Source of the DNA: Streptomyces sp. Tue6028
GTDB taxonomy: Bacteria; Actinomycetota; Actinomycetes; Streptomycetales; Streptomycetaceae
Direction of reading: 5' to 3'
DNA length: 64,000 bases
NCBI RefSeq assembly: GCF_002300165.1
Contig: NZ_MLCE01000025.1
Coordinates: forward strand, 62,001 to 126,000
Positions 1 to 7,144 of the stretch are shown one piece after another; the stretch's first letter is position 1; every line of letters begins with the position of its first letter. The notes below the pieces were generated by a model. That model was not told the DNA's origin. It made no database searches and saw nothing but the letters and a program-made list of their open reading frames with translations. A program made the position numbers and the translations under genes.

Positions 1-379
1 ATCTGCCGGTCGAGTTCGGGCACGGACGTCAGTCCGGCCGGATGCCCGCCGGGTGTCGTGCGGGTCCTCGCGCGCTGCTTGCGCCGGGCGTATCCGTACG
101 CCCCCAGCGCCGCCGCGGTGCCGACGGCGACGAGCGGAAGGACGAGGTCCCCGTTGGTCGTCCCGTCCGGTCCGTCCGAGGCCGCCGTCTCCTGGGCCAC
201 GGCCCCGTCGGTGCCCTGCGCGTTGCGTGCCGCGGTCACCGGTGCCTCGCCGTCCTCCGTGGCCAGGGGCAGCACCAGCCACCCCACCGCCATGAGCCCC
301 CCGAGCACGGTATGCGCCACTCGCACGGCTATGTGCGACGGGACCTGGCGCGACCGGCTTCGGCTCAGGGGCGACGTCA
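1..379 (-). CDS. Membrane-anchored protein, N-terminal part (runs off the left edge)
   Basis: Only the first 126 codons are inside the window; the rest lies to the left. The reading starts at a GTG (377-379) and gives a basic N-terminus, a hydrophobic segment at residues 22-40, an acidic Ala/Gly/Thr-rich stretch, a second hydrophobic segment at 79-97 and a basic RRKQRAR stop-transfer block. This fits a signal peptide or anchor, a short outside loop and a membrane span, with the remaining protein in the cytoplasm. I do not recognise the family. GTG codons at 326-328 or 320-322 are alternative starts, because no clear ribosome-binding site precedes 379. It is divergent from the gene starting at 486. 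Confidence 0.6.
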
Positions 380-485
380 CATTTGGGAGCGTATGGCCGC
401 ATGCGCGCAGACGCGACCGGGGTGCGCCGAGGCGGGGACACCTAAGGTACGGGGGATACGGGGACGTACGGGAGGGGCACGGGGG

Positions 486-2159
486 ATGGCTACTGAGCGG
501 GCGGATTCCGGAAACGAGGCCCGTGCGGGCGGCCCCGGTCCCGAGACGGAGACACGGCGGGGGGAGCCCGGCACGGGGACACCGGCCGCGGCATCGCCCG
601 CCGCACCGGTCACCACCGCGCCTCCGGCGGCCCCGGGCCGTGAACCCGGTCCCGCGCCGGATCCTGTGCCGGATCCCGAACCCGGTTCTGTGCCGGATCC
701 CGAACCCGGTTCTGTGCCGGATCCCGAACCCGGTTCTGTGCCGGATCCCGAACCCGGTTCTGTGCCGGATCCCGAACCCGGTTCTGTGCCGGATCCCGAA
801 CCCGGTCCTGTGCCGGATCCCGCACCCGGTCCTGTGCCGGACTCCGCACCCGATGTTGCCTCCGCACCCGATACGGCGTCGGCCTCCGCACCCGCCCCTG
901 CGCCGGCCTCCGTGACCGGTCCTGCGGCCGATCCCGTGACCGGACCTGCGACCGATCCCGCGCCGGGCCCCGCCACAGGTCCCGCGTCGGGCCCCGCGGA
1001 CATCGACACCGTGTCCGCCCCCGCGGAGACCTCGTCGGGCCGGGCGGACACCCCGGCAGGCTCCGCCGAGACCCCGCAGCACCCCACCGAGGAGCCGCCC
1101 GGGGCCGTCCGGGAGTCCGGGGCGGGAACCCGGCGCGGGCCCGTCGGGCGGCACCCGCGCCTGCGGTGGCCCAAGCGCGTGCTGCTCGCGCTGGTCCTCG
1201 TCCTGCTGGTGCCCTCCCTGGCCGCGGGCATCGCCCTGCGGGTGAACTACGCCGGAGACCCCGGGCCCGGGACCGCGACGAGGAACCGTGACGCCCTCTG
1301 GCTGGGGCACGCCTGGGTCGACGGGCGGAAGAAGGACGCGGACGTCACCTCGCTGGCGGCGCGGCTGCGGAGCACCGGCATACGCGATCTGTACGTGCAC
1401 GCGGGACCGCTGGAGCACGACGGGACCCTGCCGAGGACGGCCTACCCGCGGGCCGCGTGGCTGATCGCGGCGGTGCACCGCGAACTGCCCGGCGTACGGG
1501 TGCAGGCCTGGCTCGGCGACGCGCTGGCGAGCGAAGGGCCGCACGGGCTGCGCATGGAGCGGGCGGGGACCCGGAAGGCGGTCGTGGGCTCCACCCGGCA
1601 GATCCTGGCGGCCGGATTCGACGGCGTCCACTTCGACTTCGAGCCCCTGCACTCCGGCAACCGCGACTACCTCTCCCTCCTCGACGACCTGCGTGAGGTG
1701 ACCCGCTCCCGGCACGTCCCGCTCTCCGTCGCCGCCCACCAGATCGACCCGCTGCCGGCCGCCCACGCGGTCCGCGGCTCCCTCACGAACCACCCCAAGT
1801 GGTGGTCCCAGTGGTACTTCGGACAGGTCGCCCGCCGGGTCGACCAGATCGCCCTCATGTCGTACGACACGGCCCTTCCGATGGAGAGCCTGTACGGCGG
1901 CTACGTCGCCCAGCAGACCTCTCTCGCCCTGGAGGTCACCCCGAAGTCGACCGACCTGCTGATGGGCCTGCCGTTCTTCCACGAGGACGACATGAGCCAC
2001 CACGAGTCCGCCGAGACGGTCACCGCGGCCGTGCGCGGCGCGCGCCTCGGCCTGTCCCGCACGGACCGCCACCGCGACCGCTTCGGCCTCGCCCTGTACG
2101 TCGACTTCGCGGCGACCGAGGCCGACTGGACCGCCTACCGGGAGGGCTGGATGCGCTGA
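486..2159 (+). CDS. Membrane-anchored glycoside-hydrolase-like protein with Pro-rich repeat stalk
   Basis: The ATG at 486 follows a GGGAGGGG-type ribosome-binding site and gives 557 aa; the frame stays open upstream but that part looks non-coding. Residues 1-230 are Pro/Ala/Gly-rich and include about eight copies of PDPEPGSV (residues 60-125). A hydrophobic span lies at about 231-252, after a basic patch. Residues 265-557 form a folded domain with DGVHFDFEP near 379, which resembles the acidic DxxDxDxE active-site strand of GH18-like TIM barrels, and tryptophan/aromatic motifs such as WWSQWYFG. The orientation suggests a repetitive cytoplasmic region and an extracellular enzyme acting on a polysaccharide. 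The substrate is unknown. Catalytic activity is inferred only from that acidic strand. Confidence 0.75.
   Translation: MATERADSGNEARAGGPGPETETRRGEPGTGTPAAASPAAPVTTAPPAAPGREPGPAPDPVPDPEPGSVPDPEPGSVPDPEPGSVPDPEPGSVPDPEPGSVPDPEPGPVPDPAPGPVPDSAPDVASAPDTASASAPAPAPASVTGPAADPVTGPATDPAPGPATGPASGPADIDTVSAPAETSSGRADTPAGSAETPQHPTEEPPGAVRESGAGTRRGPVGRHPRLRWPKRVLLALVLVLLVPSLAAGIALRVNYAGDPGPGTATRNRDALWLGHAWVDGRKKDADVTSLAARLRSTGIRDLYVHAGPLEHDGTLPRTAYPRAAWLIAAVHRELPGVRVQAWLGDALASEGPHGLRMERAGTRKAVVGSTRQILAAGFDGVHFDFEPLHSGNRDYLSLLDDLREVTRSRHVPLSVAAHQIDPLPAAHAVRGSLTNHPKWWSQWYFGQVARRVDQIALMSYDTALPMESLYGGYVAQQTSLALEVTPKSTDLLMGLPFFHEDDMSHHESAETVTAAVRGARLGLSRTDRHRDRFGLALYVDFAATEADWTAYREGWMR
666..857 (+). repeat. 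24-bp tandem repeat inside the 486-2159 gene
   Basis: About eight head-to-tail 24-bp units encode PDPEPGSV. The first five are nearly identical at the DNA level and the last three diverge (PDPEPGPV, PDPAPGPV, PDSAPDVA). Identity at synonymous positions implies recent expansion by slippage or unequal crossing-over. Confidence 0.9.
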
Positions 2160-2317
2160 CGCGTCCCACCCCCGCCGGGAGCCACCGATCCGTACGCGTT
2201 CTTGACGCGGGGTCCCTGGAGGCCCCGGCGCCCGCGTGCCATGATCGGCCCGTGGGCGTGCTCCGGCCCGCCCACGCGACGGCGCGCTTCTCCGGCGCGC
2301 CGGAGGGAGGGGGAGCG

Positions 2318-2611
2318 ATGCACCCGTATCTGGTGGCGGCCGCCGTACTGGCCGTGGTGGCTCTCGCGGGGCTGGGGATCGTGGCCATCACGACGGGCTG
2401 GCTGATGCCGCTGGGCCGCCACCGCGTGCTGCGCCCGAAGCTGTGGGGCTACGGAGCGGTGACGGCGAGCGTCGGGATGACCCTGTTCATGTTCCTCGGC
2501 CCGTTCCACGGCCCCGACGCCGAGATGACCTCGTTCGCCATGTCGGGGATGGGCCTGTTCCTGCTGGGCAACGTGTTCCAGCTGGCGGCGCAGCGACCCG
2601 GCCGGCCCTGA
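2318..2611 (+). CDS. Small membrane protein (97 aa)
   Basis: The ATG at 2318 sits behind a strong GGAGGGAGGGGG ribosome-binding site. The protein has three hydrophobic segments: residues 5-28, about 44-63, and about 70-88. A short basic loop (RHRVLRPK) follows the first. This fits a three-span inner-membrane protein with no catalytic motif. It is convergent with the sdh operon, whose last stop is at 2663. I know no function for it; similar small membrane proteins are common in Streptomyces. Confidence 0.7.
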   Translation: MHPYLVAAAVLAVVALAGLGIVAITTGWLMPLGRHRVLRPKLWGYGAVTASVGMTLFMFLGPFHGPDAEMTSFAMSGMGLFLLGNVFQLAAQRPGRP

Positions 2612-2662
2612 GCCGGGCCCGCGGCCGCTGCCGCCCGCCGGCTCGGGTCCGGCCCGTGTCCG

Positions 2663-3433
2663 CTACGTCCGGCGCCTGCCGATCTTCGACCCGAGCCACA
2701 CCAGAGGGTCGTACTTGCGGTCGACGGCGCGTTCCTTCAGGGGGATCAGCGCATTGTCCGTGATCTTGATGCCTTCGGGGCAGACCTCCGTGCAGCACTT
2801 GGTGATGTTGCAGTAGCCGAGGCCGTGTTCGTCCTGGGCGGTCGCCTTGCGGTCGAGTCCCGTGTCGGCGGCGGCGTCCAGCGGGTGCATGTCCAGCTCC
2901 GCGACCCGCATCAGGAAGCGCGGGCCCGCGAAGGCGGTCTTGTTCTCCTCGTGGTCACGCACGACATGGCAGGTGTCCTGGCACAGGAAGCATTCGATGC
3001 ACTTGCGGAACTCCTGCGACCGGTCGACGTCCTCCTGCTGCATCCGGTACTCGCCGGGCCCCAGTCCGGCGGGCGGCACGAAGGCCGGGACCTCCCTCGC
3101 CTTCGTGTAGTTGAAGCCGACGTCGGTGACCAGATCGCGCACCACGGGGAACGCGCGCAGGGGCGTGACGGTGATCGTCTCCTCGCGCGTGAACACGGAC
3201 ATCCGCGTCATGCACATCAGCCGCGGCCGTCCGTTGATCTCCGCCGAGCACGAACCGCACTTGCCCGCCTTGCAGTTCCAGCGCACGGCCAGGTCAGGGG
3301 CCTGGGTGGCCTGGAGCCGGTGGATGATGTCCAGCACCACCTCGCCGTCGTTCACCTCGACCGCGAAGTCCTCCAGGCCACCGCCCTTGACGTCGCCCCG
3401 CCACACCTTGAAGCGGGCCTCGTAGCTGCTCAC
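2663..3433 (-). CDS. sdhB: Succinate dehydrogenase / fumarate reductase iron-sulfur subunit
   Basis: This 256-aa protein carries electrons from the flavoprotein to the membrane quinone site. Its N-terminal ferredoxin-like domain has the [2Fe-2S] cysteines C54, C59, C62 and C74. The C-terminal domain has CIECFLCQDTC (C145, C148, C151, C155) and CCTEVCP (C213, C214, C218) for the [4Fe-4S] and [3Fe-4S] clusters. The GTG start at 3433 overlaps the sdhA stop by 4 bp (GTGA), so translation is probably coupled. The size and C-A-B gene order match the mycobacterial Sdh1 type (Rv0249c-Rv0247c) rather than the usual sdhCDAB. Whether it works as dehydrogenase or reductase cannot be read from the sequence. 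Confidence 0.93.
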   Translation of the reverse strand: MSSYEARFKVWRGDVKGGGLEDFAVEVNDGEVVLDIIHRLQATQAPDLAVRWNCKAGKCGSCSAEINGRPRLMCMTRMSVFTREETITVTPLRAFPVVRDLVTDVGFNYTKAREVPAFVPPAGLGPGEYRMQQEDVDRSQEFRKCIECFLCQDTCHVVRDHEENKTAFAGPRFLMRVAELDMHPLDAAADTGLDRKATAQDEHGLGYCNITKCCTEVCPEGIKITDNALIPLKERAVDRKYDPLVWLGSKIGRRRT

Positions 3434-5373
3434 TCGTAGAGCTCCTCTTCGGCGAGGTACTTGACCAGCTCTTCCTTCTCGAAGAGAGCGAGCAGGTCGG
3501 AGCGGATGGGTTCGGTGGTCTCGCGGACCAGGTCGATCTGCCCGCGTACGGGGTCGGTCGCGGCCAGTCCGCCCGTCGGGTCCGTCAGTCGGCAGAGCAG
3601 ATTGATCCGCCGCCAGGCGCGGTCCATCGACGGATGGTCCTCGCGGGTGTGCCCGCCACGGGACTCGGTGCGTTCCAGCGCGGCCCGGGCCACGCACTCG
3701 CTGACCAGGAGCATGTTCCGCAGGTCGAGGGCGAGGTGCCAGCCCGGGTTGAACTGGCGGTGCCCCTCCACGCCGGCCCGGCGTGCCCGTACCCGCAGGT
3801 CCGCGAGTTTCTCCAGGGCCTGTTCCATCTCCGCCTCGCGCCGGATGATGCCGACCAGGTCGTTCATGGCCTGCTGGAGTTCCTGGTGCAGGGTGTACGG
3901 GTTCTCGGGCGGACGGCCGTCCTCCTCACCCGCTTCGGGGCCTTCGGCGGAGAAGGGCCGCAGCGCCTCCGCCGCCGCCGTGTCGATCTGGACGTCGTCC
4001 ACGGGCGGGCGCCCGCCGTCCAGGCCGGCGGCATACTCGGCCGCGTGCAGACCGGCCCGGCGGCCGAACACCAGCAGGTCGGAGAGCGAGTTGCCGCCGA
4101 GCCGGTTGGAGCCGTGCATGCCGCCCGCGACCTCACCGGCCGCGAACAGTCCCGGTACGCCGCGTGCCGCCGCCGTGTCCGAGTCGACCGCGATGCCGCC
4201 CATGACGTAGTGGCAGGTGGGGCCGACCTCCATCGCCTCCGCCGTGATGTCGACGTCGGCGAGCTCCTTGAACTGGTGGTACATCGAGGGGAGCCGGCGC
4301 CTGATCACCTCGGCGGGCATACGGGTGGACACGTCGAGGAATACACCGCCGTGCGGCGAGCCGCGGCCCGCCTTCACCTCGGAGTTGATGGCGCGCGCGA
4401 CCTCGTCCCGGGGGAGCAGTTCGGGGGGACGCCGGTTGTGGTCCGGGTCCTCGTACCAGCGGTCGCCCTCCTCCTCCGACTGCGCGTACTTCTCCTTGAA
4501 GACGTCGGGGATGTAGTCGAACATGAACCGCTTGCCCTCGGAGTTCGTGAGCACTCCGCCGTCGCCGCGCACGGACTCGGTGACGAGGATGCCCTTCACC
4601 GACGGCGGCCAGACCATGCCCGTCGGGTGGAACTGCACGAACTCCATGTTCAGCAGGGGCGCACCGGCGAGCAGGGCGAGCGCGTGCCCGTCGCCGGTGT
4701 ACTCCCACGAGTTCGACGTCACCTTGAAGGACTTGCCGATGCCGCCGGTGGCGATCACCACGGACGGCGCTTCGAGGACGAAGAAACGGCCGGTCTCCCG
4801 CTCGTAGCAGAAGGCACCGGAGACGCGTTCGCCGTCCTTCAGGATCCGGGTGACCGTGCACTCCTGGTAGACCTTCAGGCGCGACTCGTAGTCCCCGGTC
4901 TCCTTCATGTCCTCCTGCTGGAGGGAGACGATCTTCTGCTGGAGCGTGCGGATCAGTTCCAGACCCGTCCGGTCGCCGACGTGGGCGAGCCGCGGGTACT
5001 CGTGGCCGCCGAAGTTGCGCTGCGAGATCCGCCCGTCCCCGGTGCGGTCGAAGAGCGCGCCCCACGTCTCCAGTTCCCAGACGCGGTCCGGGGCCTCCGT
5101 GGCGTGCAGCTCTGCCATCCGCCACTGGTTGAGGAACTTCCCGCCGCGCATGGTGTCGCGGAAGTGGACCTGCCAGTTGTCACCGGAGTTGACGTTTCCC
5201 ATGGCCGCGGCGATACCGCCCTCGGCCATCACGGTGTGCGCCTTGCCGAACAGCGACTTGCAGATCACCGCCGTGCGGGCGCCCCGCTCCCGGGCCTCGA
5301 TGGCGGCACGCAGCCCGGCGCCACCGGCGCCGACCACGACCACGTCCCACTCCTGCCGGTCGACCACGGACAT
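3430..5373 (-). CDS. sdhA: Succinate dehydrogenase / fumarate reductase flavoprotein subunit
   Basis: This 647-aa catalytic subunit oxidises succinate to fumarate, or the reverse. It has the FAD-binding VVVVGAGGAG motif near residue 11, the HTVMAEGGIAAA segment that typically carries the histidyl-FAD linkage, the active-site HPTGM and RGDGG motifs, and a C-terminal CHYVMGGI / GSNRLGGNSL capping region. An ATG at 5373 was chosen; the GTG just before it (5376) is equally possible. The gene lies between the cytochrome b subunit (17 bp upstream) and sdhB (4-bp overlap), so the three form one leftward operon. The length agrees with the actinobacterial Sdh1 flavoprotein. Confidence 0.95.
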   Translation of the reverse strand: MSVVDRQEWDVVVVGAGGAGLRAAIEARERGARTAVICKSLFGKAHTVMAEGGIAAAMGNVNSGDNWQVHFRDTMRGGKFLNQWRMAELHATEAPDRVWELETWGALFDRTGDGRISQRNFGGHEYPRLAHVGDRTGLELIRTLQQKIVSLQQEDMKETGDYESRLKVYQECTVTRILKDGERVSGAFCYERETGRFFVLEAPSVVIATGGIGKSFKVTSNSWEYTGDGHALALLAGAPLLNMEFVQFHPTGMVWPPSVKGILVTESVRGDGGVLTNSEGKRFMFDYIPDVFKEKYAQSEEEGDRWYEDPDHNRRPPELLPRDEVARAINSEVKAGRGSPHGGVFLDVSTRMPAEVIRRRLPSMYHQFKELADVDITAEAMEVGPTCHYVMGGIAVDSDTAAARGVPGLFAAGEVAGGMHGSNRLGGNSLSDLLVFGRRAGLHAAEYAAGLDGGRPPVDDVQIDTAAAEALRPFSAEGPEAGEEDGRPPENPYTLHQELQQAMNDLVGIIRREAEMEQALEKLADLRVRARRAGVEGHRQFNPGWHLALDLRNMLLVSECVARAALERTESRGGHTREDHPSMDRAWRRINLLCRLTDPTGGLAATDPVRGQIDLVRETTEPIRSDLLALFEKEELVKYLAEEELYE

Positions 5374-5389
5374 CACAAGGCCCCACTCA

Positions 5390-6211
5390 CTAGAAGAAGC
5401 GCGGATCGTCGAAGGCGCCGGACGCGACCAGGTACACGTAGAAGTCGGCGAGTGCCACGCTCACCAACGACGACCAGGCCAGCAGCATGTGACGGGCATT
5501 CAGCTTCCCGACCCACTGCCACATCCGGTAACGCACGGGATGTTTGGAGAAGTGCTTCAGCTTGCCGCCGACGATGTGCCGGCACGAGTGGCAGGAAAGG
5601 GTGTACGCCCAGATCAGGACGATGTTGACGAGGAACACCAGCGTGCCCAGGCCCATGTGGCCCCAGCGGTAGTGCTCGTCGCGGAAGGAGAGCACGGTGT
5701 CGTACGTGAGGATTCCCGCGACGACGACGGCCGCGTAGAAGAAGTACCGGTGGATGTTCTGGAGGATCAGCGGGAAGCGGGTCTCGCCGGTGTACTTCTT
5801 GTGCGGTTCGGCGACCGCGCAGGCCGGTGGCGACGCCCAGAAGCCCCGGTAGTAGGCCTTGCGGTAGTAGTAGCAGGTCAGCCGGAAGCCGAGCGGGAAG
5901 ATCAGGATGATGATGGCGGGGGACAGGCCCCACCAACTCCCGAAGAGGTCCGCGTTGGGCCCGGCGTGCATCGTCCTGCACCGGTCCGCGAGACACGGCG
6001 AGTAGAAGGGCGAGACGTACGGCGCCGCGTAGTAGTACGTGTCGGCGAAGGCCCGCCAGGTCGAGTACACGACGAAGGCCAGCAGCCCGGCCGCCGTGAC
6101 GGCGGGCGCCAGCCACCAGCGGTCGGTCCGCAGATGCGGTTCGGCGATCGCGGCGCGCGTACCGGAACGTACGCCGCCGCTGTTCAGATGAGGTTCCGTA
6201 CCAGTGGTCAA
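5390..6211 (-). CDS. sdhC: Succinate dehydrogenase cytochrome b / membrane anchor subunit
   Basis: This 273-aa integral membrane protein has about five to six hydrophobic helices and several histidines positioned for heme ligation (NIHRYFF, GHMG, SCHSCRH, NARHML). It anchors SdhAB and passes electrons to menaquinone. The pattern and length fit the single-subunit anchor of type B or Sdh1 complexes; no separate sdhD is seen. An unusual CLADRC...CRHIV cysteine set may form structural disulfides. It is the first sdh gene of the operon, 18 bp behind the small gene 6230-6556, which may be cotranscribed. Confidence 0.88.
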   Translation of the reverse strand: MTTGTEPHLNSGGVRSGTRAAIAEPHLRTDRWWLAPAVTAAGLLAFVVYSTWRAFADTYYYAAPYVSPFYSPCLADRCRTMHAGPNADLFGSWWGLSPAIIILIFPLGFRLTCYYYRKAYYRGFWASPPACAVAEPHKKYTGETRFPLILQNIHRYFFYAAVVVAGILTYDTVLSFRDEHYRWGHMGLGTLVFLVNIVLIWAYTLSCHSCRHIVGGKLKHFSKHPVRYRMWQWVGKLNARHMLLAWSSLVSVALADFYVYLVASGAFDDPRFF

Positions 6212-6229
6212 CGAATGCTCCGGTCGGGG

Positions 6230-6556
6230 TCAGGGGGCGTGCCGGTCGCGGGCGCCGAGACCCTCGTCGTCCGAATCGGTCCACAGGGAGCTGTCGTACG
6301 GGGTGTCGGGGATGGGGACCAGGTCGGGTCGGCGGGGCGACGGGGGGCCACCCCGGGCGGTCGCGGCCGAGCGCTCGGGGGAGGTCCCCGAGGCGGCCTC
6401 GCGCAGCAGCGCGACGCTTTCGCGCAGGTGATCGGCGTCTGTGCGCACCCGGCGCATCTCCAGACCGCCGCCCATCTGCTGTTCCAGGCGCCCGACCGAC
6501 CTCTGGAGGTCGTCGAGACAGCGCTGGACTGACGTCAAGTCGTCGTGCACGGACAT
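6230..6556 (-). CDS. Small predicted coiled-coil protein (108 aa)
   Basis: The ATG at 6556 has a GAGGG ribosome-binding site. Residues 1-55 form amphipathic heptads (DDLTSVQRCLDDLQRSVGRL, RRVRTDADHLRESVALLREA), followed by a Pro/Ser-rich tail ending in acidic residues. No transmembrane or catalytic motif is present. The 18-bp gap to sdhC suggests cotranscription, but I infer no role in respiration from that alone. It could be a cytosolic scaffold or regulator. Confidence 0.65.
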   Translation of the reverse strand: MSVHDDLTSVQRCLDDLQRSVGRLEQQMGGGLEMRRVRTDADHLRESVALLREAASGTSPERSAATARGGPPSPRRPDLVPIPDTPYDSSLWTDSDDEGLGARDRHAP

Positions 6557-7144
6557 GACTTGCCCTCACTTCCACGGACACTGCGGTCCCAGGCGGCAAC
6601 GTTCATGCGCCTGCGAGTGTTGCGCGTCACATACGCCCGTGTGAAGGCGCGTGCACGGATTTGAGGTCACGCCCCCCGCGGCTCGGCCACCGGATCGGCT
6701 GTGAGAGCCGGGGCGCGGGGGACGAGAGCCCGAAGCGCCCCGGAGCGCCCCGGAGCGCCCCGGAACCCTCCGGAGCTCTTCGGAGCCGCTGAGGGCGGCG
6801 AGGCTCAGGGGGCGGCCCGGGCCCGGGGGACGGACGTGGCTCCAGGCGCGGGCCGGCTCGAACGACGCGACTCGGGGGCGGCCCGGCTCCGGGGAGCGAC
6901 GCGGCTCCAGGGGGCGGAGCGGTGACAGGCCGGGCTCGGGCCCACAGGACGGCCGCGGAGGCCCCGGAACCGCCCGGCATTGCTCCGCACGGGTGGGCTT
7001 CGGGCCCTCCACCGCCGTGTCGCCGCGCCCGCGAGGCCCCTCTCCCCTTCAGTGGGCGCATAGATCTGATCAGCTCCATATACCGCCAAACGTGATCAGA
7101 AACCGAGCTGCCCCACAGCGGAGCATCCCCCGGAGGTTGCAGTG
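6557..7144. other. 588-bp divergent intergenic region
   Basis: The region separates the leftward sdh cluster from the rightward lipoprotein gene. The part at 6700-6960 is low-complexity GC-rich DNA with short direct repeats and no convincing gene; the ORFs through it on either strand lack a ribosome-binding site. The last 100 bp are AT-richer (ATAGATCTGATCAG, CATATACC, two TGATCAG copies) and probably hold the promoter of the lipoprotein gene. No consensus promoter is clear enough to place. Confidence 0.5.
6734..6763 (+). repeat. Three tandem 10-bp units (AGCGCCCCGG)
   Basis: Three exact head-to-tail copies lie in the non-coding region, followed by degenerate related CCGGAG/CGGAG pieces. Likely slippage product. 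Confidence 0.8.

Noticed and set aside
6566..7012. Open frames of about 150 codons on the minus strand in the 6.6-7.1 kb gap
   Set aside because: Pro/Arg/Gly-rich translations driven by the AGCGCCCCGG repeats, with no ribosome-binding site.
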